Positions 35,300 to 46,812 of a DNA stretch of 64,000 bases are shown in pieces (the first letter of the stretch is position 1; every line of letters starts with the position of its first letter). The translations under genes and the position numbers were made by a program. Source of the stretch: Nymphaea colorata (taxonomy: Eukaryota; Streptophyta; Magnoliopsida; Nymphaeales; Nymphaeaceae); NCBI RefSeq assembly GCF_008831285.2, contig NC_045151.1, positions 7,579,682 to 7,643,681 of the forward strand, in the 5' to 3' direction. The notes beneath the pieces were generated by a model. It was given only the letters and a program-made list of their open reading frames with translations. It made no database searches and was not told the origin of the DNA.

Positions 35300-37430
35300 T
35301 GATGTCGATCGAGACCACCTAAATTAGGAGTCCCTATGACATCGTCTACAAAATTGGGAACGTTACAACTAGAGTCTAAATTAAAGGCATAAGCGGATGG
35401 CCGAGAAGCAGAGAAAACACATTGGACATTTTTCTAATAAAAGGAGTGCTGGGAGGTAGGCTCTTGAATTTTATCGTGAAAGAATATTATGTACAAAAGA
35501 ATAATAGAGAATGCTATGCACCAAACATAAGGAGAAAAACAAAAACAAGATGAGTAAACCCATTCATCTCCGCCAATCATAGGCCATAAAAAAACCAAAG
35601 AAAAACACACTGCAAGACTCCCTCACCCAAATTCTTAATGCCCATAAGCCTCTCTATAAGATTTCATCAAATTATAAAAAGGTAAGGGAAAAGGTGATTC
35701 TCTTGCCCTTTAAGAAAACCCTCCTCATAGTATAGGAGACCAAGCTAACACATTTTATTACTCTACTAATCCACTGCTCATGGAAACCAAATAGAGCTAT
35801 ACAATGAAAAAAAAAACTCCATAAAACACAATCACTGCTTTCGATAAATCCATTTTAAGTCAAGCAACATCTTCCTTTCAGCTTGAGAAAAAAAAATATC
35901 AAAGAGATCTTACACATAAACATATAGATCATGAATATATTCTTGATTTAAGGAGCACACCTTGAATACAATCAATAATCTTTGACAATGTATTTTGTAT
36001 ATGATGTACCATAATCATAGTAATGATTTTATAGACACCATTGACAATGCAATAAGTATAAAGTCCTCCATCTTCATCTTTCCTTTGAATTTAAAGATCA
36101 ACACGATCTTTGTCTCATTAATACTCTCCACCATCTCCTGGTGCTGAAAAATGATGTCATGGCTCTGCTGATCTAACTTCCCAAAGTATTCCACAGTTTT
36201 TGGTGGAAAAAATTAGTAAAACCATTAGAACCATCTGCGTTGACCTAGTCCCAACTAAAAATTGCAATATATATATGCCTTAATTGAAATGCATTTTATG
36301 TTTCAGTAACAACATTCCTTGCTGAATTTTCTCAAAAAACAACCCAAGAGAATCATTTTTTTCTAGGAAATTCTCAATAGTACTTCTTTGCTGTCTCCAA
36401 CATGCCCTTCATGTTATCATAAACTACATCACCAACCTGCACTTTAACAATTTTGTTCTTGGCCTCCATTTCTTTCCACCATTTTTAAATATTTAGTATT
36501 ATGTCCCCTTCAAGAAGTCATTGGACCTTAGATTTATTTTTTTATAAAGTCTCTTCCATCGCAAGCATCAAAATCAAATCCTACCTCATTTGATGCCATC
36601 TTCTAAACCTTTTAGGTTTCAGTCTCAATTCCTTGTTGAACCACTTCTAACGCTTTATATTTAGCTCATCCACTCTGATTTTGCCATTCCTCAGCTGGCC
36701 CTTATTGCATTCACACAACTTTTTACTAATCACTTTTAAACTCAGTAAAATCTTCACCATTAGACACCATTGAACCTCTACTTCCAAACATCAACTACAA
36801 TATTCTTAACTTCCAAACAATGAAACCAGAAGTTAAAAAAAATAGGAATATTCTTCTCTCACTTTAGTCTTGATAATCCTCTCTACCACCCAAAATATCA
36901 CTTTAAGATCTGATGAAGGCAGAGCAATCAGCGTAGCTCTATACTAATAACCCAAACCCAATCAATGTTAATTATTTTCCTACTTTATATTGAACTCAAG
37001 CCCTACTCTATCTTCTATTCGATAAAAAATATCTATAATCAGAGTTATCTGTCACAATTAAACAACCAACTTTTATAAAATCATTAAAAGCTTGGCATGA
37101 AAGATTCCAAGGGACATGGCCAGTTTTATCAAAACTCCTTCCTAGCATTAAAGTCACTTACTAATACAAGAAGCTTCATATTATCCCTCAAATCATCTTT
37201 CAGCTACAATAGATAACATACACAAATAATGCATTGTGGGACAATTCTGGTAGAAGTGTTTTCTTTGAGATTTATTAAACAATGCACAAAAACAATACCA
37301 TCAACAAACAAAACTAGAATACACACAAATGCCTTTGCAAATTGGTTAAATTGAAAAATTTTTGTGAGCATATGAGCTCTTCCTTCTAAAACTCTATTCA
37401 TTTAACTAATTCAACTTATCAGAAACAACA
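35300..37430 (-). pseudogene. LINE (L1-like) endonuclease and reverse transcriptase remnant
   Basis: Read across stops on the minus strand. Endonuclease: LLVLVSDFNARKEF near 37.15 kb (family: GDFNAIL..E), then LSCQAFNDFIKVGCLIVTDNSDYRYFLSNRR (family: FNxFIxxxxLxDLxxxGxxYTWxN). RT: KSKVQ.LLEGD near 36.52 kb, VQVGDVVYDN near 36.43 kb, DGSNGFTNFFHQKLWNTLG near 36.22 kb, a VYKII-like block near 36.0 kb, and PYLFII near 35.69 kb. Order and direction fit a plant L1 ORF2. Dozens of stops show it is long dead. Neither end nor a target duplication could be set. Confidence 0.68.
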
Positions 37431-37659
37431 TAGTTTTTATGGGCAGATTTTCCACTCAAACCTATAAGAATAGATTCAAGAACTTTTGTTTTTGGGAAAT
37501 ACATCCAGTTCTAAAAGTAAAACACCTCCAAAATAATAGTTTTCCCATTCCCTTTTGTCTCGTAAACCATTTTCCAAACACTCTCCAATTTCAAAAACAC
37601 CACTTGAACACACACCTCTCTATCTGCATCCATGGGTCAGTCTTCCACCATAAACACCA

Positions 37660-38425
37660 ACTGCACCCACACTCTACAATTGCACAAGTCCTTGTGATTA
37701 TTTTTTAGCAACAAATAGAAACACTCAATAAATCTTGTCCAAATCCCTTGCACCTAATTTTTCATTCTAATTTTATCTCCAATTACCATACATTTATTTT
37801 TGATGACCCATATCACATATGCTACCATCTTTTTTAGAAACTAGCAGAATTCGAAAACTTAAACTTGCTCACCACATCAATATGAAGAACCCTCATTTTT
37901 ATTAAACTTTCTCATTATGAGTCTCCATGCTTTCCTTGTCAAAGAACATGCAGGAAATAAGTGAGAACTACAGTCTTCCTAACTCCAACATATGAAGCAA
38001 CAATTCACCATTTCAATTCCTCATCCCCTTATCCTATTGAGAGTCAGAAGCATTTCCTAGGTTGCTACTTATAAGAACCACTTGGTTTGAGGATGGTGAC
38101 AATCATGGTTTCACACCCAATCATGCCAAATCTCTTTGCTACACCCCTTTCTACACACCTTTTCCACTTTCATTGCTTTACATCTAGAAATCAACTTTTC
38201 ATTAAGCAACAAAGTATCAGGTATGCCACTCAGACAAGGCCTCTTCACTTCACATTTATCTAACACTTCTTTAAATACCTGTTGCAAAATGAAATTAGAG
38301 TTGAGTATATGAACTACTGAAAAGGAAAAAGTCTCATGCCATTGCACCAAGTCCTCAACATCTAACTCCTTATATATGCAATCTAATATCTCTTCTTTCA
38401 ATCTTCTTGGACACTTTCTCTACTA
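37660..38425 (-). pseudogene. LINE C-terminal zf-RVT fragment
   Basis: The open frame 38401-38111 and its continuation to about 37.88 kb give IWHDWVWNHDCHHPQTKWFL, LLTLNRIRG.GIEMVNCCFICWS.EDCSSHLFPACSLTRKAW, the zinc-binding domain found after the RT of plant L1 elements. It lies upstream of the endonuclease part at 37.2 kb, the reverse of the normal order, so it must come from a separate LINE copy or a rearrangement. Confidence 0.62.
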
Positions 38426-38429
38426 TCCA

Positions 38430-39404
38430 ACTCCAGCCTTATTTAACTCCCTTAAAGAACTATGATATGTTATGATTGTTCTTCACAGTCCATAAATTGT
38501 GCCAACAAAAGTATTTCAACTTAATTAGGTTTGACCAGTGAGTTTCGTTCCTGCATATTTGAAGAGCGAACCCCACAAGTTTCGCTCTACACATATTTGT
38601 AACATAGCAATTCCAATTCTATTTTCTCAGATATGCAAATAGATTTTCATGAGAGGAGAACAATTTTCTTGTAAGATATATCTCTTCCTCACAAAAATTT
38701 TGACATGATAAAATTGTTTTACTTATAATACTATGAGAGATGAAAAGCCAAATACCAAAATATTGCTACTTATAGAAAAACATGATTCAAGAGACAAAGT
38801 CTCGTGACATAAGAAACTAGAGGAAATTTTAATGCTACAAGTCTTTTGTCATGTTTACAAGTCTAAACACCTTTCTGGTTTAAAGTTACCTTAGAACATA
38901 GGAAACTATAGTATCTCAGAGGAAAATCTTCCCTATTCCAAAATAAGGCCTCTAGGACTTTTGAAGTTTCTTCTTCTTCAAAATGAAATATAATAATTGA
39001 AGATTTAGAATGATAACTTCCAAATCTATACCTTGTTGTAAGGATTCAAAAGATTCTTTTATATTTACAATTGTCATCACATCTGGTTTACAAAAAAAAA
39101 AGTACATCATTGATTAATGCAAACACCCGAAAAACATTATTCTTGCATAATATCTCAAGCACATTACCTAATTTATTCACAACAACATGATTGATTTTCC
39201 GAGCTAGCAATTCCTTACAGCTAGGAAAATGTAGGGGGAGCATAGGATCATCCTACATTAAACCTCTCCTCATGAAAAATTAGTCACCACCAAAACATTT
39301 ACCACAATTGCAATAGATGTCGATGTAACAAAAAGCTTAATTCTTTCAATCCAATCTAGAGAAATTTGGGAATAAAAAGAAAATTTCTAAAGTAGGCCTA
39401 GTGA
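38430..39404. other. Spacer between LINE remnants and gypsy element B
   Basis: AT-rich, with weak minus-strand coding-like stretches near 39.1-39.25 kb that might be more LINE-derived sequence. Nothing definite. Confidence 0.35.
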
Positions 39405-40863
39405 TGTGGACTTCAGTAAGTGTCCATGCCTTTTCCATTCTCAGCCTGCATCCTACAGTACAACCATGCATCAGAGCCTCAAGAGGAGACTAAGCCACCG
39501 GACCAGCTAAAGTCATTTGAGGAGCTCAGGCCAAACATGAGCTGGTGCACCCAAATTCAGCCAATTCAAGCTAAGCACACATTAGATCCGCACGTTGTGC
39601 ACCTAGCAGGCAGCCCAGACCAGCCCATCTCCATGTCTTTAGCTTTAGTTCATATGGACCCACAGGCCACACCAATAGAGACACCAGCAGAGACGGAGTA
39701 GCCAACATATCACCTGTCTAGCTTGCCCTCTTCAACTATAAGGAAACCACACTTTAGCCTACTCCTTCCATGCATTTTCAACTCAACACTCATGTAGGTC
39801 AGACACTCTTGCTAGATTGGAAGCACAACACCAACAAACTACCTACCACCCGTGTGCCAACAAAGTGCCAGCTCACAGTGCAGGCCTTCCTCCATTGTGG
39901 CTACTCCTTGGTGCGAATTTAAGTATAGTGTCTCCTTAATATTGAGCAGCCCAACCCAAACGTGCTAATGAGGAGCAGAAATTTAGAGATGCACATCACT
40001 TAGCCAATAAGATAATTTAATTCAATTTCTTTTTATTTCTATAAAGGGTGCAGCCTTAAAAGACCATTTTCTTTGATTCTTAGACATTCAATTAGACGTT
40101 TAACAAAAGTTCGGTTTTGAATTTTGTAGATTAGCTTCTCTCTCTCGCCTAATTGCCCTGATGTTCTTTGAGGTAGTGGAGACCACTGGACTGTCTCTCT
40201 TTTTACCATTGCCAAGCACCATTTCCTCTACCATCACTACAACCTCTGTTGTGGGTCATTGCCTCTCCCCATCGAAGCCGAGACAACCTTCTGGGTATCA
40301 GCACTACATCTCTTTATCTCTGTCTCAATCCCACTCTAATCCGCCACAAGTCCGCTGACACCCTTCTGTGGTCCGCCTATCGCAATGTCGCCTTGGCTGC
40401 AAGGCCTTGAGCATCTGAGGAGATCGTACGACCACCCCTTGGTGATTTCGTCCTAGACGTGGATCTCTCTAGAGGATCACATGTTTTAAGCTGAAGGAAA
40501 ACTTGATGCAAGGGCTGGCCAGCAGCTAGGCTACAGTCACTCTAGGATCTTGGCTGCGAAGGCCAACTCCTCCCAAGCTCAGCCACAACACCCACTCAAC
40601 CTAGTCGAGTAGGCTCTTTCCTATCCTCCTTCTTCTTCTTCTCACACTCTCTTTCTTTTTCCTTGGTTTGTCCAAGCACTGCACCACTACACCTACAATG
40701 TGAGAGATCTATCTTGTTGGTGAGCATCAGATTGAGGGAGAAACCTTCTATTTGGAGATTATTTACTCTGAATCCTGTTTGGACGAGAACATTGTATCTC
40801 CTAAACTAGCGAGAGGTTAGATGCATGCAAAAGAACTTCAGCTAGCAAGGAGACTCGCATCAA
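39405..40863 (+). repeat. Probable 5' LTR of gypsy element B
   Basis: Bounded on the right by the primer site at 40866. The left edge is a guess based on a TG at about 39402-39408. It contains a TATA-like box near 40037 and no supported gene. No second copy is in the window to confirm the ends. Confidence 0.5.
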
Positions 40864-40865
40864 GT

Positions 40866-40878
40866 GGTAACAGAGCCA
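40866..40878 (+). other. Primer binding site of element B, initiator tRNA-Met type
   Basis: TGGTAACAGAGCC differs from the canonical TGGTATCAGAGCC by one base. Confidence 0.75.
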
Positions 40879-40999
40879 TCTTGCACATTAGCCACACTAT
40901 GACCCATCATAATTTATGTATGGAGCACGTAGATGAGTAGATCAAGTCATTGACTGATCCTATAGAAAAGATGCGCAACACTTGGCCCAGTTGCAGCAG

Positions 41000-42390
41000 T
41001 GTTTGAACAATGACTCTCTATGGAGATAGTTGCCATGGCTGCTGCTGCCATCGCTGTTTTGTTGAATGTCACTGCAGGGGTCTAACGAGCCATAACACCC
41101 AAGATGGATTTGTAGGTGTAGTTAGCACCAAAGCTGGCAGACCAACTGGCTATTGCAGGGAAGTCCTTGTCGGAGGGTAGCCAACCAAACGGGGGCTTGG
41201 CCTAGATAAGCCTAGCTCATCTAGCTGACTACTACACCCCTATGCCAGTTGTCTCCTTGTTGCAACCTTTTGTGCCAGCCACATCCTTGCCCCAGTAGTA
41301 GCAAGCCACTCGACCACAACTGGCCAAACCTAGCCCTTCTCAGCTGACTGAGCAGCCACACTTGGTTGAGCCCAACTTGTTGCAACATACAATCTCTAGC
41401 CGGACAGCACTGGCCCTACGCATGACATCGACCATAGCAGCCATTCCTCAACATCCTCTTCCACATGCTAGATAACATTTTGACACACCGACTTTCAAGC
41501 AGTCGGTGTATCATGAACAACTCCAGCCCCATACGTCTACACTATGACTTTCACTAGCCTCACAATCACATCCTTCACATGCACCATATACATGTATTAT
41601 ATGCACACATCGAGCACCATCCACCTCACTATGGTTTTAGTATACCTCACAAGTAACCACAACAGATGCCTCATTATTCACCTTGGGCATTTCATAGGCA
41701 AATTGATATGTATGAACACAAGTACCCAAGAAGTTCCTCCTTTACCCTACTTTGGGGACCACCCCTTCACCTGTAAACATTTTCAGCCTAACAGGACTTT
41801 TTTCATATCTAGAGTCAAAGTTGAATTTCCAAAATTTGATGGTAAGGGATTCTAGACTTGGTTTTTCAAGTTAAACAACACTTCGTATGTCAAACTATAC
41901 CTTGTGAACAATATGCATCTGCTGCCACCTTAAGGTGAAGTGGTCAGTTGGCCCGGGTGGTTCTACAACACCATGTTATATATAGATTGTGACATGTTAG
42001 CATGGGACATGACCACCCGATTTGGAGAGTCTTTGTTCATGAACTATGATGTAGAGATTAAGAACATAAAGACTTAAGTACGATGGTAGGAACCATCCTA
42101 TCTAAACCATTGTCAGCTCCTTCATAGAAAGACTTTAGGAAGACATCCAGATCGAGGGCTTGGCTACCCAATTAACAACAATTCAAGGATGCTTTAGGTT
42201 CGCTAAACTTTCTAGTGAAAAAGCTAAGAAGTTATCATTTTATAGGAAGAACTCATATGAGAAAAGCTGTATAAACAAGCCCCAACTAGAGTTTAAGCTT
42301 CTGTAAAGTTCATCTAATTTTGGCCTATCTAGAGCGCCTAAGATTGAATATATCTCCAGACAATAGTGAGAAGAATGATAGAAAAATGAC
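41000..42390 (+). pseudogene. gag of gypsy element B, N-terminal and central part
   Basis: A Pro/Gln-rich region (41.1-41.5 kb) precedes KVEFPKFDGKGF near 41.83 kb, followed by a stop and TWFFKLNN (family: PKFDGxxPxxWxxxxxxFF). A later PL.RAPKIEYIS-like segment near 42.33 kb leads to the interruption at 42391. The zinc knuckle continues at 56826 on the far side of element A. Several stops are present. Confidence 0.65.
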
Positions 42391-42539
42391 TATAATCACC
42401 CTAAATTTTTTCAAAAAGAATGCCCCCTTTTATTAAAAACACAAAACCCAATTTTTGGATCTAAATTGATCCAAAGCCACAGTCCGAATCCAAATTAGAT
42501 CCAAAAACCCAAGTTCAAATCTAAATCAAGCATTTGAGA

Positions 42540-42960
42540 CCCATTTGCCCTTCCTTTTAATAAAAAGGCCTCCTTTTAGAGGGTGATTTTGGTCTTTTTA
42601 GTGGATAAGACCCATTTGCCCTTCCTTTTGATTAAAAAACCTCATTTTAGAAGGTGATTTTGGTCTTTTTAGTGGATAAGACCTATTTGCCCTTCTTTTT
42701 GACAAAAAAGCTTCCTTTTAGAGGGTGATTTTAGTCTTTTTGATGGACAAGACCCATTTTCCCCTCTTTTTTTACAAAGAACCTCCTTTTAGAGGGCAGT
42801 TTTGGTCTTTTTGGTAAACAAGACCCATTTGCCTCTCCTTTTTGACAAAAAATCTCCTTTTAGAGGGTGATTTTGGTTTTTTTTTTTTGTAAACAAGACC
42901 AATTTGCCATTCCATTTGACAAAAAAGCCTCCCTTTAGAGGGCGCTTTTAGTCTTTTACA
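42540..42960 (+). repeat. 71-bp tandem array in the LTR of element A
   Basis: Six copies plus a partial of a unit running from CCATTTGCCCTTCCTTTTGA through TTTTAGAGGGTGATTTTGG; copies begin near 42541, 42612, 42682, 42753, 42824 and 42899. The 3' LTR carries the matching array at about 54421-54850. It lies upstream of the TATA box, so in U3, a place where repeated units can act as enhancers. Confidence 0.88.
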
Positions 42961-43254
42961 AAAAAAAATCAAATTTTGGGTTTTGGCTCTAAAATCCTCT
43001 ATAATAACCTCCCACTTCCCCCTCTTGGGCAAGATTGGCCGTTGGGAGAAACTCTATTGTATTCTCACTTGAAGACTTAGAGTTTCTCTTGAGCTCTCTC
43101 TCTCTCTCTCTTCCTCTTTCCATTTCTCTCCAACTTGGAGCAAGCCACAACCCTCTTGGAGGCATAATCTTGGAGCTTCACACAAGGGATCTTCAAGCTA
43201 AGGTGTTCATTTTTCCAAAAGCTATTCTCACTAGAGGTATGTAATCAATATCTC

Positions 43255-43990
43255 ACCTCTTTCTTTCTTCATTTTCCTCTCTTCTTCTTCTCCCCATGGC
43301 CAAAGGAGATAACACTCACTCTCTATTTTAGAGTCAAGAGGCTACGCTCGAGTGCACCGGGAGCATAAGAAGATGAGATGATCTTCCATTCCATGATTAA
43401 ATCATGTTCTTTCTTTTCTTGATTATAGTGTTGTTGTTGTTGTTGTTCTTTCTCTTCATTAATATGTTCTTATTATTATTTCCATTTTCTTTTCTTGAAT
43501 ATAGTTTGGTTGTTGTTCTCTTTATTTTCTTCTCATCTTCATCTCTTCATGTTCAAAAGAGATAGCATTCAATCTCTATTTTAGAGACAAGAGGCTATGC
43601 TCAAGTGCACCGGGAGCATGGAAAGATGAGATGATCTTTCATTTCAAGCTTAAATCATGCTTTCTATTTTATTAAATATGACATTGTCTTTCATTTTTCA
43701 TGTTCTTCTCATCTTCATATCCTCATGGCCAAAGGAGATAGCATTTAATCTCTATTTTAGAGACAAGAGGCTATGCTCAAGCGCACCGAGAGCATGGAAA
43801 GATAAGATGATCTTTCATTTCAAGCTTAAATTATGTTTTCTATTTCACTAAATGTGACATTGTCTTTATTTTCTTCTCATCTTCATCTCTCTATGGCCAA
43901 AGAAGATGGCACTCAATCTCTATTTTAGAGATAAGAGGCTATGCTTGAGTGCACCGAGAGCATAGAAAGATGAAATGGTATATCATTTCA
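43255..43990 (+). repeat. Tandem units of 170-250 bp in the LTR of element A
   Basis: Four copies marked by AAGAGGCTATGCT..AGTGCACCG..AGCAT (near 43337, 43590, 43768, 43936), each followed by a GATGATCTTTCATTTC-like stretch. The same four copies recur in the 3' LTR (near 55169, 55424, 55604, 55769). They lie downstream of the TATA box and so in the transcribed leader. Confidence 0.85.
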
Positions 43991-44691
43991 TAGTTACCTC
44001 ATGTTCTATCTCTATTTACATCATGCTTTTTCGATCCCTCACTCCATCATGGTCTCTCTCTTTCTCCGCCCATCATGCTCTCTCTCTCTCTCTCTCTCTC
44101 TCGCTTTCCTTCCTTGAATATTGTCTATATGCTATCAATGCATGCTTACTTAATTTTTCATTGATACGTGAATGCACGGTGAGAATGAGAGTGTGGTTTG
44201 AGATTCTCTCTTTATTATTATGTTGATTAATTATTGAGGTTGGGGATTGTCCAAACCGGGAAGAACCTTCACGAATTTATACATGTTAAAGTGCATTTTC
44301 ATATCATTTCGCGTTAGTTTCCTTTTAATCGACCGATTAGGAACCCTAATGAGCACCCTATCGTGTGGATTGAGTTTCTTTCATACCAAATGGTGGAAGA
44401 AACATATTCCCTTGCAACTAATGAAATAACTATGTTTTATGTTTTTCAAAATATTTTCAAAAGATTCCTTTCTAATATGGCTTTGGCGACTTAGTTTAGG
44501 CTCTTGTATGAGTCTAAGCACCCCTCCGGCCTATATCAAACTTGATGTCGAATAATTTAACTTATCTTTAGACTCATGATGACACACATGTATATACATG
44601 TTATATATATATATGTGCACATGATGATTCTCTTTATCATTCTCTCTCTATGTTTACATATCTCTTTTGAAATTTTTTGTATCACTATGAA

Positions 44692-44693
<2 letters not shown>

Positions 44694-44761
<68 letters not shown>

Positions 44762-44859
44762 TCTCTTACTTTCTCTCTCATGAATCTTTTTCTCTTTTCA
44801 AATCAAATGCCTTCATCTACAAATTTCTTATATATATATATATATATTATATATATATA

Positions 44860-44900
<41 letters not shown>
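44694..44900. repeat. (TA)n tracts in the 5' LTR of element A
   Basis: Two long TA runs, 44694-44758 and about 44830-44900, separated by about 70 bases. Open frames across them are composed of Tyr-Ile repeats and are not genes. Confidence 0.93.
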
Positions 44901-44907
<7 letters not shown>

Positions 44908-46024
44908 CCTTCTCCATTTCTTTTTCTTTAAAATATTTTTCTTAATTCAAATCAATGAAGTTTTTATAATCTTCCATATATGTGTATATGTGATAGTATA
45001 TACACATGTATGTGCATCTTTTCTACCGCCCTCTCTTCCTCTCTTTCTTTTGAAAGCTTCATTTTCCTTCTTTACTCAAATTCAAACCTCATTTTCATAG
45101 ACTTACATATATGTATCTATACATATATAGATACACATATATATGTATATGTGTATGTGTGTACGAATGTATATCTTTTTTCATTTTAAATCTTTGATTT
45201 TGTGATTTTCAAGATTTCTTTCTCTTTCTCCTTCTCTAATTTTTCTTATAATCAAATATCTCATCTTTTGCATTCTTTTGGACGTTTTTCTTCTCCAAGA
45301 TCATTTTCATTTACCAACTTCATTAAGACCACAACTCAAGTAATGACCCAATATTGGATTTATGCTTGATGGTCTACAATCCCAATCCATTTTCAAAAAC
45401 TTTTCTTTTTTATATATGATAACTATAAAAACAAAATCTTAGATATATGTTATGGTAGGAATGCCTTAGATGAATGTTGTGGTAGGAATGAGTCATTTTT
45501 CTTTCATTCATCTTAGGATTGATGCATCCTTACATTCACTTCCACTCAATATCACAAATGAGTACAAACACATCTTTAAAAGAATTTAAGCAAGATGAGA
45601 TGGAGTTCTAACTAGGTGGTAACCGAATTAGAGCAAAATCTCAAGCCTACTTAAAGTCTTAAGAGAACACTAAAATGACTTCAAAGTGATTTCCCAAGCT
45701 TTTCAAATGATATTTAAAAGATTTTTCAACTCTAATTTTCATCAAAATGTTTCACATTCTCATGCAATTGTTAAAAAACCTTTTCAAAAGTTCGAAACAT
45801 CAAACTTCCAATATTCTTATACACCTCATATAGAAAAAATGTTTAAGCCAAAATGAAATGCATCAATAATAAACATAGCCCTTGGATTGATTACCCCAGG
45901 TAAAGGCACCGGGAATAGTTGATCCTCGTACCGACGGGCGAGTCCCTTTCTCTTTTATTTTTAAATAAAAATCACATTGTTCTGAAGCACTCTAAATGCC
46001 AAAAATTTTGGGAATGCAAATAGA

Positions 46025-46042
46025 TGGCGACCGTGATGGGAC
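46025..46042 (+). other. Primer binding site of element A (Tat/Ogre type)
   Basis: TGGCGACCGTGATGGGAC begins two bases after the LTR. A TGGCGACC-type site fits the tRNA-Arg primer reported for Ogre elements. Element C has the same site with two changes near its start. Confidence 0.75.
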
Positions 46043-46800
46043 CCGTCATTGTTTGGCTGTGATTATAATTGAAGCATTTTTCAATAACTTGAATATCTTC
46101 TGTTGCCAATGATAAAGCATGTCCCTACTTTGGCCTTAACCCCATTGGTGTTTCATCACATTTCTTGGTGATTGTATTCGATTTCTTGCATATAAGAGTA
46201 ATTGAAGAGAATTAATTATGTTCACTTAGATCTAGGATCAAATACAACCCTCCTCAATTTAAGAGTTGATTGAAGACAATGTTTGCTTTTCTATTTATTT
46301 TAATCATCATCTTAGGCAACATTGCATTAGAAACTTTGCATGACTTCTCATATTTCAAAATTTCTAATACCTATTTGTCCCGGTTATATTATTGTCGGGC
46401 TTGGTCTTTGGCGGCAGCACAAGACTAAGCCTTACAACTAGACCACACCTTCGGCGGGAAAGCCCCCTCGTTAGTGCCATGAATGGTAATTTATGGTATA
46501 TCGACGAGTGATCAAGAAGAAGTTGATGAACCCTACCCTTAGTTGCCTAAGGAAGAATCTATGCTCGTACTAAGCCATTTGGATAAGATATATAAGCATA
46601 ACTTGACATTGAGTTATCGTAACACAAAATTATCTCAATTAGATACCTATACCCATTTTCTACGAAAATTATTTCAAACGACATATGGATGTGCATAAAA
46701 CCTTGTGTGATGTTTTACAACCTCATTACATACCTCTACTTCATGTTGTCTTGGTCAACCTAGTCAATCTTTTCACTAATTCAATCTTTATCCTTTAGAG
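46043..46800 (+). other. 5' leader of element A
   Basis: Non-coding leader between primer site and the first ORF. It aligns with the interior of element C (63512 downward on the minus strand), including a GGATCAAATACA-like part and a segment rich in GGCGG near 46410-46460. No coding frame is seen. Confidence 0.7.
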
Positions 46801-46812
46801 TCATCATTCGAG

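Larger units (their letters stand above)
42391..46022 (+). repeat. 5' LTR of element A (3632 bp)
   Basis: Starts TATAATCACCC (TG expected; the 3' LTR has TGTAATCACCCC) and ends TGCAAATA (3' LTR: TGCAAACA). It includes a 71-bp array (about 42540-42960), a TATA-like box near 42995, four spaced copies of a 170-250 bp unit (about 43255-43990) and two (TA)n tracts. About 1.04 kb (roughly 44425-45460) has no counterpart in the 3' LTR but does in element C. Confidence 0.88.

Noticed and set aside
43657-43851. 64-codon frame in the 5' LTR of element A, with a near-identical copy at 55484-55678
   Set aside because: Looks conserved, but only because both LTRs derive from one template. The frame runs through the tandem units and has no independent support.
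44557-45100. 174-codon frame with Tyr-Ile repeats in the 5' LTR of element A
   Set aside because: Microsatellite translation inside an LTR; an overlapping frame is open on the other strand.
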